From contig NZ_JACHLP010000013.1 in the NCBI RefSeq assembly GCF_014204525.1, positions 32,693-96,692 on the forward strand: 64,000 nt of DNA, read 5' to 3'. Source of the DNA: Roseateles oligotrophus (GTDB taxonomy: Bacteria > Pseudomonadota > Gammaproteobacteria > Burkholderiales > Burkholderiaceae_C). This document shows, piece by piece, positions 38,369 through 47,088 of the stretch; within the stretch, counting starts at the first letter, position 1; every line of letters begins with the position of its first letter. The notes under the pieces are model-generated. The model saw only the letters and a program-made list of their open reading frames with translations, made no database searches and was not told the origin of the DNA. Both the position numbers and the translations under genes were made by a program.

Positions 38369-38509
38369 GAGGCTGAGAACTTTTTACTGCGCGACCGTCA
38401 TACGTCGTTGGGCGGTGCTCGGAATCCTCACGTACAGGAAGTACGTTCCGGTTCCTGTGCTCCGTCCGCCTAGCCTGACGGCCGCTCGCTACAAAAGTTC
38501 TCAGCCTCT
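38368..38509. repeat. 142-bp hairpin-forming intergenic repeat
   Basis: The ends are a perfect 17-bp inverted pair: agaggctgagaactttt (38368-38384) and its complement (38493-38509). The centre holds another perfect stem (acgtac aggaa gtacgt), and the arms between pair imperfectly, so the whole folds into one long hairpin. The left arm starts at the exporter stop codon. It looks like a dispersed intergenic repeat of Comamonadaceae-type genomes and may also end transcription. Confidence 0.75.
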
Positions 38510-38611
38510 GAGCTATCGCCGCCATCAGTGATCTCAAATGGACGCTCGCAGCGGCTGCCATTAGCATTTGGCTATTCATAAGTTAAGCCCAATAGCAGCA
38601 GGAGTTTCCGC

Positions 38612-38845
38612 ATGGCCAAGACCGCGACCTTTGGTGTGCTGCACCTCGGCACCTCCTTCGGCGTCACCTTCACCCTGACCGGCAATGTGGCCATCGCCGG
38701 GGCCGTGACCTTTGTCGAGCCGCTGGTGAACACCGCGATGCACCATTTCTTCGACAAGTACTGGGACCATCCCCGCCTCAAGGCCTTGCGGCAGACGCTG
38801 AGCCGCCGCCGCGCTGCTGCGGCGCCGGCCCAGCTCAGCGCTTGA
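38612..38845 (+). CDS. DUF2061 membrane protein
   Basis: A 77-residue protein with the DUF2061 pattern: [46 protein letters not shown], about two membrane helices, then a basic tail. Function of this family is unknown. The ATG follows a caggagtttccgc ribosome-binding site. Its last 11 bases overlap the convergent YkgJ-type gene. Confidence 0.85.
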   Translation: MAKTATFGVLHLGTSFGVTFTLTGNVAIAGAVTFVEPLVNTAMHHFFDKYWDHPRLKALRQTLSRRRAAAAPAQLSA

Positions 38846-39128
38846 GGACCGTGGGCGCAGGCGCGGTTTCCCGCTCCATCCAGCCCAGCCAGCGCATCGC
38901 TTGCTCGCGGCTCTCGCCGCACATCAGCTCCGAGGGCTGCAGGGAGCCGCAGACGGCCGGCCGCTCGGGCCGGCCAAAAATCATGCAGCGGTCCTGGGCA
39001 TCGAGCTGAACACAGCGCACGCCGGCCGGCTTGGAGATGCCGTCCACCACCGGCATGCCCGGGATGGGCGAGCTGATCGAAGGGGCAATACAGCAGGCGG
39101 CGCAATGGTCACGGCAATTCATCGCCAT
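38835..39128 (-). CDS. YkgJ-family cysteine cluster protein
   Basis: A 97-residue protein with the CxxC(CC)xxxC-type cluster [13 protein letters not shown] and later Cys at [23 protein letters not shown]. The family (zinc- or iron-binding, UPF0153/YkgJ) has no proven role. ATG 39128 precedes the first Cys by three codons. It lies between DUF2061 and mnmG. Confidence 0.85.
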   Translation of the reverse strand: MAMNCRDHCAACCIAPSISSPIPGMPVVDGISKPAGVRCVQLDAQDRCMIFGRPERPAVCGSLQPSELMCGESREQAMRWLGWMERETAPAPTVLKR

Positions 39129-39159
39129 ATTGTCGGCTCAGCCAGGTCAGGCGGATGAC

Positions 39160-39168
39160 TTATCCACA
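39160..39168 (+). promoter_or_regulatory. perfect DnaA box upstream of mnmG
   Basis: The consensus DnaA 9-mer ttatccaca lies 68 bases before mnmG. One box alone suggests regulation of mnmG rather than an origin. Confidence 0.55.
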
Positions 39169-39235
39169 CCCGGCCCGTAAAATTGGCGGTTTGCCCGCGC
39201 TGCAAACAGCGCCTACTTGAAGCGGCCTCTCACCC

Positions 39236-41182
39236 ATGCTTTACCCCAAGGAATTCGACGTCATCGTCGTCGGCGGCGGCCACGCCGGCACCGAGGCCGC
39301 CCTGGCCGCCGCCCGCATGGGCTGCGCCACCCTGCTGCTGACCCACAATATCGAGACCCTGGGGCAGATGAGCTGCAACCCCTCGATCGGCGGCATCGGC
39401 AAGGGCCATCTGGTCAAGGAAGTCGACGCCCTGGGCGGCGCCATGGCCGCAGCCACCGACGAGAGCGGCATCCAGTTCCGCATCCTCAACGGCTCCAAAG
39501 GCCCTGCGGTGCGCGCCACCCGCGCCCAGGCCGACCGCGTGCTCTACAAGGCCGCCATCCGCCAGCGCCTGGAGAACCAGGCGGGTCTCTGGCTGTTCCA
39601 GCAGGCGGTGGACGATTTGATGGTGGAAGACGATCGCGTCGTGGGCGCCGTCACCCAGATGGGCTTGCAGTTCCGCGCCCGTGCCGTGGTGCTGACGGCC
39701 GGCACGTTTCTGGATGGCCGCATCCACGTCGGCCTGCAGAACTACCAGGCCGGCCGCGCCGGCGACCCGCCGGCCGTGAGCCTCTCGGCCCGGTTGAAAG
39801 AATTGAAGCTGCCGCAGGGCCGACTCAAGACCGGCACGCCGCCGCGCATCGACGGCCGCAGCATAGACTTCAGCCGCTGCGAAAAGCAGGACGGCGATCT
39901 GGACCCGCTGCCGGTGTTCAGCTTCATGGGCTCGGCCGAGCAGCACCCGCGCCAAGTGCCTTGCTGGATCACCCACACCTCGGCCCGCACCCACGACATC
40001 ATCCGCTCCGGCTTTGACCGCAGCCCCATGTTCACCGGCGTCATCGAGGGCGTGGGCCCGCGCTACTGCCCCAGCATCGAAGACAAGGTCAACCGCTTTG
40101 CCGACAAGGACAGCCACCAGATCTTTCTGGAACCCGAGGGCCTGACGACCCACGAGTACTACCCCAACGGCATCTCCACCTCCCTGCCCTTTGACATCCA
40201 GCTGGCCGCCGTGCGCAGCATCCCCGGCCTGGAGAACGCCCACATCCTGCGCCCCGGCTATGCCATCGAGTACGACTACTTCGATCCGCGCGAGCTGAAG
40301 TCCACGTTTGAGACCCGGGCCATACGCGGCCTCTTCTTCGCCGGCCAGATCAATGGCACGACGGGTTACGAGGAAGCCGCCGCCCAAGGCCTGTTCGCCG
40401 GCCTGAACGCCGCCCTGCAGGTGCAGGGCCGAGACGCATGGCTGCCCGGCCGCGACCAGGCCTATCTGGGCGTGCTGGTGGACGACCTGATCACCAAGGG
40501 CGTGACCGAGCCCTACCGCATGTTCACCAGCCGGGCCGAGTTCCGCCTGCAGCTGCGCGAGGACAACGCCGATATGCGTTTGACCGAGAGGGGCCGCGAA
40601 CTGGGCCTGGTGGACGACGTCCGCTGGGCCGCCTTCAACCGCAAGCGCGATGCTGTTTCACGTGAAACAGAGAAGCTGAAGTCCACCTGGGTCCACCCGA
40701 GCATCCTGCCCGCGGCCGATGCCGAGCGCCTGGTCGGCAAGGCCTTGGAGCGCGAGTACAACTTGATCGACCTGCTGCGCAGGCCCGGCGTGGTTTTCGA
40801 CACGCTGCAAGAAGTCGCCAGCATCGCCCGCCCGGAGGCCGGTGTTTCACGTGAAACATTGAGCGACGAGCTTGGCAAGACCATGGCCGATGCCGTCATC
40901 GAGCAGATCGAAACCAGCGTCAAGTACGCCGGCTATATCAACAAGCAGACCGAAGATGTGGCCCGGGCCTCCCACTACGAGAACCTGCGCCTGCCCGCCG
41001 AGCTGGACTACGCTCAGGTGACCGCCCTCTCCTTCGAGGCGCGCCAGAAGCTGGCCAAGCACAAGCCCGAAACCCTGGGCCAGGCCTCACGCATCTCCGG
41101 CGTCACGCCGGCCACCATTTCCCTGCTGCTGGTCTATCTGAAGAAAAAGCGCTTCGCGGGCTTCACCGAGACCACCGCCTGA
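39236..41182 (+). CDS. mnmG: tRNA uridine-5-carboxymethylaminomethyl modification enzyme MnmG (GidA)
   Basis: A 648-residue FAD enzyme. FAD motif [21 protein letters not shown] at the N terminus, the family block [26 protein letters not shown] near 45, and a helical C-terminal domain that binds tRNA and MnmE. With MnmE it installs the 5-carboxymethylaminomethyl group on wobble U34. It starts the mnmG-rsmG-parA cluster. Two perfect parS sites lie inside its coding sequence (40654 and 40843), so codon choice is under double selection there. Confidence 0.97.
   Translation: MLYPKEFDVIVVGGGHAGTEAALAAARMGCATLLLTHNIETLGQMSCNPSIGGIGKGHLVKEVDALGGAMAAATDESGIQFRILNGSKGPAVRATRAQADRVLYKAAIRQRLENQAGLWLFQQAVDDLMVEDDRVVGAVTQMGLQFRARAVVLTAGTFLDGRIHVGLQNYQAGRAGDPPAVSLSARLKELKLPQGRLKTGTPPRIDGRSIDFSRCEKQDGDLDPLPVFSFMGSAEQHPRQVPCWITHTSARTHDIIRSGFDRSPMFTGVIEGVGPRYCPSIEDKVNRFADKDSHQIFLEPEGLTTHEYYPNGISTSLPFDIQLAAVRSIPGLENAHILRPGYAIEYDYFDPRELKSTFETRAIRGLFFAGQINGTTGYEEAAAQGLFAGLNAALQVQGRDAWLPGRDQAYLGVLVDDLITKGVTEPYRMFTSRAEFRLQLREDNADMRLTERGRELGLVDDVRWAAFNRKRDAVSRETEKLKSTWVHPSILPAADAERLVGKALEREYNLIDLLRRPGVVFDTLQEVASIARPEAGVSRETLSDELGKTMADAVIEQIETSVKYAGYINKQTEDVARASHYENLRLPAELDYAQVTALSFEARQKLAKHKPETLGQASRISGVTPATISLLLVYLKKKRFAGFTETTA
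40654..40669. promoter_or_regulatory. parS centromere site 1 (inside mnmG)
   Basis: tgtttcacgtgaaaca, a perfect 16-bp match to the universal parS consensus bound by chromosomal ParB. Confidence 0.93.
40843..40858. promoter_or_regulatory. parS centromere site 2 (inside mnmG)
   Basis: A second perfect tgtttcacgtgaaaca, 189 bp from the first, also in mnmG. Confidence 0.93.
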
Positions 41183-41189
41183 TACCGTC

Positions 41190-41843
41190 ATGACAATAAC
41201 AAACCCTTTGCGCACACCCCTGGCCGCCGCCGCCGACCAGCTGAACCTGAACCTGAGCGAGCAGCAGCTGGACCGGCTGCTGGCCTATCTGGACATGATC
41301 GCCAAGTGGAACAAGGTCTACAACCTGACCGCCGTGCGCGATCCCCAAGCCATGCTGACCCAGCATCTGGTGGACAGCCTCAGCCTGCTACCGGCCTTGC
41401 GCCGACACGCGGCAGGCCAGCAGCTCCGCCTGATGGACGTGGGCAGCGGCGGCGGCCTGCCCGGCGTGGTGGTGGCCATCTGCGAGCCCAATATCGACGT
41501 GACTTGCGTGGACGCCGTGGCAAAAAAGGCCACCTTCATCAAACAGGTGGCGGCCGAGCTGCGCCTGCCCAATCTGCATGGCGAGCACTCGCGTGTCGAG
41601 CAGCTGAAGACGGAGCCCTTCGACCTGATTACCTCGCGCGCCTTCGCGTCCCTGCTGGACTTCACCACCCTCACCCGCTCCCACCTCAAGGCCGACACGG
41701 TCTGGCTGGCGATGAAGGGCCAACACCCCGCCGAAGAACTGGCCGCCCTCCCCCCTGACCTGGATGTGTTTCACGTGGAACAACTGCAGGTGCCGGGGCT
41801 GGATGCACAGCGTTGTTTGATCTGGATTCGACCAAAATCCTGA
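41190..41843 (+). CDS. rsmG: 16S rRNA (guanine-N7) methyltransferase RsmG (GidB)
   Basis: A 217-residue SAM-dependent methyltransferase modifying G527 of 16S rRNA. The motif MDVGSGGGLPGVVVAI binds SAM (about 80-96), and KWNKVYNLTAVRDP at 40 is the family signature. It starts 7 bases after the mnmG stop. A near-parS site (one mismatch) lies in its 3' part. Confidence 0.96.
   Translation: MTITNPLRTPLAAAADQLNLNLSEQQLDRLLAYLDMIAKWNKVYNLTAVRDPQAMLTQHLVDSLSLLPALRRHAAGQQLRLMDVGSGGGLPGVVVAICEPNIDVTCVDAVAKKATFIKQVAAELRLPNLHGEHSRVEQLKTEPFDLITSRAFASLLDFTTLTRSHLKADTVWLAMKGQHPAEELAALPPDLDVFHVEQLQVPGLDAQRCLIWIRPKS
41767..41782. promoter_or_regulatory. parS-like site 3 (inside rsmG)
   Basis: tgtttcacgtggaaca differs from the parS consensus in one base. 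It lies 909 bp from site 2, within the range where ParB spreads. Confidence 0.8.
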
Positions 41844-41884
41844 GCGACAGCCGCTAATATTCCGCATCACTCAAAAACAAGTCC

Positions 41885-42655
41885 ATGGCCAAAATTTTCT
41901 GCATTGCCAATCAAAAAGGCGGCGTCGGCAAGACCACCACCACGGTCAATCTGGCCGCCGGCCTGGCCAAGGTGGGTCAGCGCGTGCTGGTGGTGGACCT
42001 GGACCCGCAGGGCAATGCCACCATGGGTTCCGGCATCGACAAGCGGGCGCTGGAGCTGAGCATCTACGACGTCTTGCTGGAATCCTCCAGCGTGCTGGAG
42101 GCCAAGCAACACAGCGACAAGGCCGGCTACGACGTGCTGGGTGCCAACCGTGAATTGGCCGGTGCCGAGGTCGAACTGGTGGAGCTGGAGCGCCGCGAAC
42201 GCCGCCTCAAGGCCGCGCTGGCCAGCGTGGACAAGGACTACGACTTCGTCCTGATCGACTGCCCGCCCTCGCTCTCCATGCTGACGCTGAACGGCCTGTG
42301 CTGCGCCCACGGCGTCATCGTGCCCATGCAGTGCGAGTACTTTGCGCTGGAAGGCTTGTCCGATCTGGTCAACACCATCAAGCAGGTGCACGCCAATCTG
42401 AATGCCGATCTGCAGATCATCGGCCTCTTGCGCGTCATGTTCGACCCCCGCATCACCCTGCAAAACCAGGTCAGCGACCAGCTCAAGGCCCACTTCGGCG
42501 ACAAGGTGTTCGACACCGTCATCCCCCGCAATGTGCGCCTGGCCGAGGCTCCCAGCTACGGCCTGCCCGGCGTGGTCTTCGACCCCTCATCCAAGGGCGC
42601 CCAGGCCTTTGTGGAATTTGCCCGCGAGATGGTGCGGCGCATCGAGACCATGTGA
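41885..42655 (+). CDS. parA: chromosome partitioning ATPase ParA (Soj)
   Basis: A 256-residue Walker-type ATPase. Deviant Walker A NQKGGVGKTTTTVNLAAGLA near residue 11, Walker A' VVDLDPQGNATMGSG, Walker B LIDCPPSLSMLTLN. It works with ParB on parS DNA to segregate the origin region. No N-terminal extension, so it is a chromosomal type Ib-like ParA. Unusually parB lies 3 kb downstream, separated by other genes. Confidence 0.97.
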   Translation: MAKIFCIANQKGGVGKTTTTVNLAAGLAKVGQRVLVVDLDPQGNATMGSGIDKRALELSIYDVLLESSSVLEAKQHSDKAGYDVLGANRELAGAEVELVELERRERRLKAALASVDKDYDFVLIDCPPSLSMLTLNGLCCAHGVIVPMQCEYFALEGLSDLVNTIKQVHANLNADLQIIGLLRVMFDPRITLQNQVSDQLKAHFGDKVFDTVIPRNVRLAEAPSYGLPGVVFDPSSKGAQAFVEFAREMVRRIETM

Positions 42656-43434
42656 TGGACGAGGCCCTGGCCCAGCTTGCACAAAGAGCCGAGGCCGCTG
42701 GCCTGAACGCCAGCGCCCCGCCCCAGCAAGGCGAGATCGCGGGCTGGTCCCTCCGCCTCTCCCCGGGCAAGGCCAAGCGCTCGCGCTGCGTCAACGCCCT
42801 GGCCCAGGGCAGCCTGCCGCTGGATGAGTTACTGGCCCGCTGCCAGGCCTCCTTCGATGCCGCGGGCCTGCCCCTGATCCTGCGCCTCACCCCCTTCAGC
42901 CAGCCGGCCGATCTGGACGCCCAGCTGGCCGCCAAGGGCTGGCCCGCTTTCGATGCCGCCGATGTGATGGTGCTGGCCGATCTGCAGGCCTTCGCGGCGC
43001 CCGCCCCGCTGCCCGAGGGTCAGGTCTTGCTAGCCGTCGATGCAGCGCGCTATGCCGCCGCCGTGGGCGCGCTGCGCGGCTCCAGCGAGCGCGCCATCGC
43101 CGCCCATGCCGAGCGCCTGGCCGCCTCCCAAGTGCCTTACCAGGGCTTTTTCCTGCAAGACGCCGCCGGGCAATTGCTGGCCTGCGGGCAAATAGCCCAG
43201 GAAGGGGCGATAACAGGCCTGTACGACGTTTTCACGCCGCCGCCATACCGAGGCCAGGGTCATGGCCAAAATCTCTGTGCAGCGCTGCTGCACCAGGCTG
43301 TCCGCCAGGCGGCGCAGGAGGCCTATTTGCAGGTCGGCTCAGATAACGCCGTAGCGCAGCGGCTCTACCGCCACCTGGGCTTCCAGTTTGCCTACCGTTA
43401 TCACTACCGCAGCCCGCATGGCATCGTGGACTAG
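42655..43434 (+). CDS. GNAT-family N-acetyltransferase
   Basis: A 259-residue protein whose ATG overlaps the parA stop (TGATG), so it is coupled to parA. The GNAT core is in the C-terminal half: YDVFTPPPYRGQGHGQNLCAALLHQA (acetyl-CoA loop RGQGHG) and NAVAQRLYRHLGFQFAYRYHYR. The N-terminal 110 residues have a second, degenerate acetyltransferase-like fold. Substrate unknown. Its stop codon lies inside the arm of the inverted-repeat element that follows. Confidence 0.85.
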   Translation: MDEALAQLAQRAEAAGLNASAPPQQGEIAGWSLRLSPGKAKRSRCVNALAQGSLPLDELLARCQASFDAAGLPLILRLTPFSQPADLDAQLAAKGWPAFDAADVMVLADLQAFAAPAPLPEGQVLLAVDAARYAAAVGALRGSSERAIAAHAERLAASQVPYQGFFLQDAAGQLLACGQIAQEGAITGLYDVFTPPPYRGQGHGQNLCAALLHQAVRQAAQEAYLQVGSDNAVAQRLYRHLGFQFAYRYHYRSPHGIVD

Positions 43435-43706
43435 GGCCTGTTAGCGCTACGGCAATGGGTCGCGTTGTGCCCAGCCAGGGGTACAGGCAAGGCGCAAACC
43501 GCAGCCGGGTTGGACACCCGGCGAGGATTTGCAACGCCGCATGCGCCCCTGGCTGGGCACAACCCTTCGGGAAGGCTCGCCCCGGCGGGCAAGGCAAGGC
43601 GCAGCGCGCCGCCCGCACTCGCGTGCGGGCAAGCGGTGCAACGCAGCATAGCCCGCCGGGGCGAGCCTTCGCGGCCCATTGCCGTAGCGCTAACAGGCCC
43701 TAGTCC
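43428..43706. mobile_element. 279-bp MITE-like element with nested inverted repeats
   Basis: Ends are a perfect 32-bp inverted repeat (43428-43459 and 43675-43706, starting ggactagggcctgttagc). Inside are two further long stems: 18 bp (43464-43481 / 43546-43563, gttgtgcccagccagggg) and 19 bp (43572-43590 / 43651-43669), each with an inner small hairpin (43505-43521 ccgggt/acccgg; 43611-43630 gcccgcac/gtgcgggc). It encodes no protein. The ctag near both ends could be a YTAR-type target duplication as made by IS5-family transposases. Origin is inferred. Confidence 0.8.
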
Positions 43707-44137
43707 CGCGCGGCCCAGCACTTGAGCAAGGTATGCCGGGTGAAGCCCGGCACAAAGTCGTGCACATGGGCGATGCAGGCATAGCCCATGTGCTCGTACA
43801 GCTCGGCCACCTCGTCCAGCAGGGTCTCGATCAGCACGTCCACACAGCCGCGCGCCAAGGCCTGGGCCTCGATCTGGCGCAGCAGCTCGCCGCCCAGACC
43901 CTGGCCGCGCGAATCCTCGCGCACCCAGAGATAGCTCACGTAAAGGCGCTGGAACTCGGTGTGCCCGTAGGCGCCGGCCAGCAGCCGGCCGTCTTCGTAC
44001 AGGGCGCAGGCAATCGCCTGTTCATCCGAGCCCTGGGCCTGCTGGCGGCCATGGAGCACGACGGCTTCACGGATGGCCACCAAGTCGGCCGCGGGCACGG
44101 CTGCATCGCGCAGCCAGGCCCGCGTCGGCTCGCTCAA
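43700..44137 (-). CDS. GNAT-family N-acetyltransferase
   Basis: A 145-residue single-domain [30 protein letters not shown] (acetyl-CoA loop RGQGLG) and [29 protein letters not shown]. Its start overlaps the argC stop (4 bases), so the two are coupled. Its stop codon lies in the right arm of the nested inverted-repeat element. Substrate unknown. Confidence 0.88.
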   Translation of the reverse strand: MSEPTRAWLRDAAVPAADLVAIREAVVLHGRQQAQGSDEQAIACALYEDGRLLAGAYGHTEFQRLYVSYLWVREDSRGQGLGGELLRQIEAQALARGCVDVLIETLLDEVAELYEHMGYACIAHVHDFVPGFTRHTLLKCWAARD

Positions 44138-45075
44138 AGCCCCAGGCCTTCGTCCAGGCCCAGATGCACATTCATCGCCTGCACGGCGGCGCCGCTGGCG
44201 CCCTTGCCCAGATTGTCCAGACGGGCAATGACGAGGATCTGTGTCTCGCTGCCGAACACAAAGAGGTCCACCCGGTTCGTGTCATTGCAGGCCTGCACAT
44301 CGAAGAAGCCCTCGGCCAGGGTCTCGGCATCGCGCAGCGGCATCACGCGGATGAAGCGCTCGCCCGCGTAATGCGCGGCCAAGGCCTCGCGCACCTGCTC
44401 GGGCGTCGTGCCGGCGCGCAGCTGGCTCAGATGCAGGGGCACGGTGACGGCCAGGCCCTTGTAAAAATCGCCCACGATGGGCATGAACACGGGTGCGTTG
44501 CGCAGCCCGGTATGGGCCATCATCTCGGGCAGATGCTTGTGGGCCAGGCCCAGGGCATAGGGCCGGGGCGACTTCAGCTTCTGATCGCCACCCGCTTCAT
44601 ACTGGGCAATCATGGCCTTGCCGCCGCCCGAGTAGCCGGTGATGGAAGTCGCCGACACCAGGGCCTCGGCGCCCAGCAGGCCGGCATCCACCAGGGGGCG
44701 CAGGGCCAGGATGAAGGCGCTGGCATGGCAGCCGGGGTTGGCGATGCGCTTGGCGGCGCGGATCTTGTCGCGCTGGCCGGCGGCCAATTCGGGCAGGCCG
44801 AAGGCCCAGCCCGGCACCGTGCGATGCGCGGTGCTGGCATCGATCAAGCAGGTCTTGGGGTTGCTGATCATGGCGGCGGCTTCACGTGAAGCGGCATCTG
44901 GCAGGCATAGAAAAGCGACGTCGGCCGCATTCAGCAGGCGGGCGCGCTCGGCCGCGTCCTTGCGCTTGTCGGCGTCGATGCGCAGCACCTCCACATCGCT
45001 GCGGGCGGCCAGATACTCGTTGATACGCAGGCCTGTTGTGCCTTCCTGACCGTCCACAAACACTTTGAAACTCAT
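44134..45075 (-). CDS. argC: N-acetyl-gamma-glutamyl-phosphate reductase, class 2
   Basis: A 313-residue arginine-biosynthesis enzyme of the short (class 2) type, beginning [22 protein letters not shown]. The catalytic Cys is in [18 protein letters not shown] (about 117). It reduces N-acetylglutamyl phosphate with NADPH. ATG 45075 fits the family start. In many relatives argC sits elsewhere, near ribosomal protein genes; here it interrupts the parA-parB region on the opposite strand. A weak parS-like core (gcttcacgtgaagc) lies at 44879. Confidence 0.92.
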   Translation of the reverse strand: MSFKVFVDGQEGTTGLRINEYLAARSDVEVLRIDADKRKDAAERARLLNAADVAFLCLPDAASREAAAMISNPKTCLIDASTAHRTVPGWAFGLPELAAGQRDKIRAAKRIANPGCHASAFILALRPLVDAGLLGAEALVSATSITGYSGGGKAMIAQYEAGGDQKLKSPRPYALGLAHKHLPEMMAHTGLRNAPVFMPIVGDFYKGLAVTVPLHLSQLRAGTTPEQVREALAAHYAGERFIRVMPLRDAETLAEGFFDVQACNDTNRVDLFVFGSETQILVIARLDNLGKGASGAAVQAMNVHLGLDEGLGL

Positions 45076-45129
45076 CACTACTTCTCCCGCAAAATCGGCG
45101 CCAAACTTAGTTAAAACGAAGCATAAGGC

Positions 45130-45675
45130 ATGACTCCTGTTTACCTGCTGCCGGGCTGGCAGAACTCCGGTCCAGAACATTGGCAAAGCCGCTGGGAGGC
45201 TGAGCTAGGCCACACCCGTATCGAACAAAGCGATTGGGACTGGCCACGCCGTGGCGACTGGATGGCGCGCCTGGACGAGGTGCTGCTGAACGACGCCCGG
45301 TTATTGAGCAGCCCCGCCCTGTTGGTGGCCCACAGCCTGGGCTGCCAGCTGGTGGCGAGCTGGGCCGAACACTCCAAACAGACGGCGCGCGTCGCCGCTG
45401 CCCTGCTGGTGGCACCGCCCGACACCGAGAGCGCGGACATGCCGCCGCAGCTGCACAACTGGCGCCCGATCAGGCGCACACGCCTGCCCTTCCCCGCCAT
45501 CGCCGTGGCCAGCAGCGACGACCCCTTCTGCAGCCTGGAGCGCGCCGCCCAGATGGCCGCCGACTGGGGTGCGGAGCTGGTGCTGGCCGGCCCGCGCGGC
45601 CACCTCAACACGGCTTCCGGCCTGGGCGACTGGCCCGAGGGTCAGGTCTTGCTGAACGGCTTGCTGAACGAGTAA
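45130..45675 (+). CDS. RBBP9/YdeN-family serine hydrolase
   Basis: A 181-residue alpha/beta hydrolase of the RBBP9 family: N terminus [22 protein letters not shown], nucleophile [10 protein letters not shown], Asp in [12 protein letters not shown], His in [13 protein letters not shown]. Function in bacteria is unclear; such a gene often sits just before parB in Burkholderiales. It lies 16 bp before parB and is probably cotranscribed. Confidence 0.88.
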   Translation: MTPVYLLPGWQNSGPEHWQSRWEAELGHTRIEQSDWDWPRRGDWMARLDEVLLNDARLLSSPALLVAHSLGCQLVASWAEHSKQTARVAAALLVAPPDTESADMPPQLHNWRPIRRTRLPFPAIAVASSDDPFCSLERAAQMAADWGAELVLAGPRGHLNTASGLGDWPEGQVLLNGLLNE

Positions 45676-45691
45676 GAGACAATCCGCCGCT

Positions 45692-46597
45692 ATGGTCACA
45701 AAAAAACCCAAGGGCCTCGGCATGGGCCTGGAGGCCTTGCTAGGCCCCAAAGTCAGCGAAACCCCGGCCGCCCAGCGCGACGGTGAACCCAGCCAGCTGC
45801 GGCTGGAACAGATGCAGGCCGGCAAATACCAGCCGCGCACCCGCATGGACGAAGGCTCGCTCTACGAGCTGGCCGAGAGCATCAAGGCCCAGGGCATCAT
45901 GCAGCCCATCCTGGTGCGGCCCATCACGCCCGATGGGGCCATCCGTTACGAGATCATCGCCGGTGAACGCCGCTTCCGCGCCGCCAAGCTGGCCGGCCTG
46001 CGCGAGGTGCCGGTGCTGGTCAAGGCCGTGCCCGACGAGGCTGCGGCCGCCATGGCCTTGATCGAGAACATCCAGCGCGAGGACTTGAACCCGCTGGAAG
46101 AGGCCCAAGGCCTGAAGCGCCTGACGGAGGAGTTCGGCCTCACGCACGAGCAGGCCGCCCAGGCCGTGGGCCGCTCGCGCAGCGCCGCCAGCAATCTCTT
46201 GCGTCTGCTGCAACTGGTGGAGCCGGTGCAGAACATGCTGATGGCCGGCGACATCGATATGGGCCATGCCCGCGCCCTGCTGCCGCTGGACGGCGCGCAC
46301 CAGATCACCTGCGCCACCGAGATCGCCTCCAAAAAGCTCAGTGTGCGCGAGGCCGAGAAGTTAGTCTCCCGCCAAGGCGCCGGCCGCCAGACCCCGCTGC
46401 TGCGGGTGAAGAGCGACAAGGGCCGCGATGTGCTGCGCCTGGAAGAGGAGTTATCCGATCTGCTGGCTGCCGTCGTCGAAGTGCGTGTGAAGAAAAAAAC
46501 CAAGCGTGGCGAACAGGGCGAGCTGGCAATCCAATTCGGCTCGCTGGACGAGCTGAACGGCCTGATCGACCGCCTGCGCGGGCCGCAGGCTGCCTGA
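45692..46597 (+). CDS. parB: chromosome partitioning protein ParB
   Basis: A 301-residue CTPase and parS-binding protein. Marks: GLGMGLEALLG at the N terminus (ParA-stimulating tail), IIAGERRFRAAKLAG and ALIENIQREDLNPLEEA (CTP-binding and ParB/Srx domain), helix-turn-helix LTHEQAAQAVGRSRSAASNLLRLL, and a C-terminal dimer domain. It binds the parS sites in mnmG and rsmG. A terminator follows. Confidence 0.97.
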   Translation: MVTKKPKGLGMGLEALLGPKVSETPAAQRDGEPSQLRLEQMQAGKYQPRTRMDEGSLYELAESIKAQGIMQPILVRPITPDGAIRYEIIAGERRFRAAKLAGLREVPVLVKAVPDEAAAAMALIENIQREDLNPLEEAQGLKRLTEEFGLTHEQAAQAVGRSRSAASNLLRLLQLVEPVQNMLMAGDIDMGHARALLPLDGAHQITCATEIASKKLSVREAEKLVSRQGAGRQTPLLRVKSDKGRDVLRLEEELSDLLAAVVEVRVKKKTKRGEQGELAIQFGSLDELNGLIDRLRGPQAA

Positions 46598-46619
46598 GTT
46601 CTGGCTGCAGGCAAACGAC

Positions 46620-46650
46620 AAGGCCGTGACACAAGTCACGGCTTTTTCTT
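46620..46650 (+). terminator. rho-independent terminator of parB
   Basis: Stem gccgtgac / gtcacggc, loop acaa, followed by tttttctt, 23 bases after the parB stop. Confidence 0.85.
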
Positions 46651-47088
46651 TGCCAAAAACTAGCGCCCAAACTCCTGTGACTGCACTTGCACAAGAATCG
46701 CATCAAGGTCTGCAAAAAACGTCATTGCGCATGGCCTCCGCACCACACAAGTTTTCTGCAGATCGGCGTAGCATGTGTCAACGCCAGCCCAGTTTTCCAA
46801 GTTGAAAGCACATGGAAAGACTGGTTTTTTCAGGCATTGAAACGAGCGTTTGAAGCCCAAGCTCTCGGGCATGGACAAAAGGAGTTCTCCAGACCTTTGA
46901 TCCCGCACATCCAGACACGGCAAAGCAGCGTTCGGATTCAGACTCGGCAGCAAGGACTGCACTGAATTTCGGAAAGCTCTGATGACGCCCCCAGCCGCTC
47001 CGCAAAGGACGCCATCAGAACTTCCCAGACGATGCCGGATGCATTGCCTTGTATCTGCGCACCGCCCGGGGTCTTACCGGAGGTCAGC
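46651..47088. other. 438-bp leader of the prkA operon
   Basis: No gene supported. It has AT-rich patches (46690-46870) and carries the promoter(s) of prkA; a ggagg ribosome-binding site lies at 47079-47083. I see no clear -24/-12 or riboswitch. Confidence 0.35.

Noticed and set aside
44879..44892. gcttcacgtgaagc as a full parS site
   Set aside because: The central ttcacgtgaa matches but both outer bases that ParB reads differ; mentioned only as a weak candidate.
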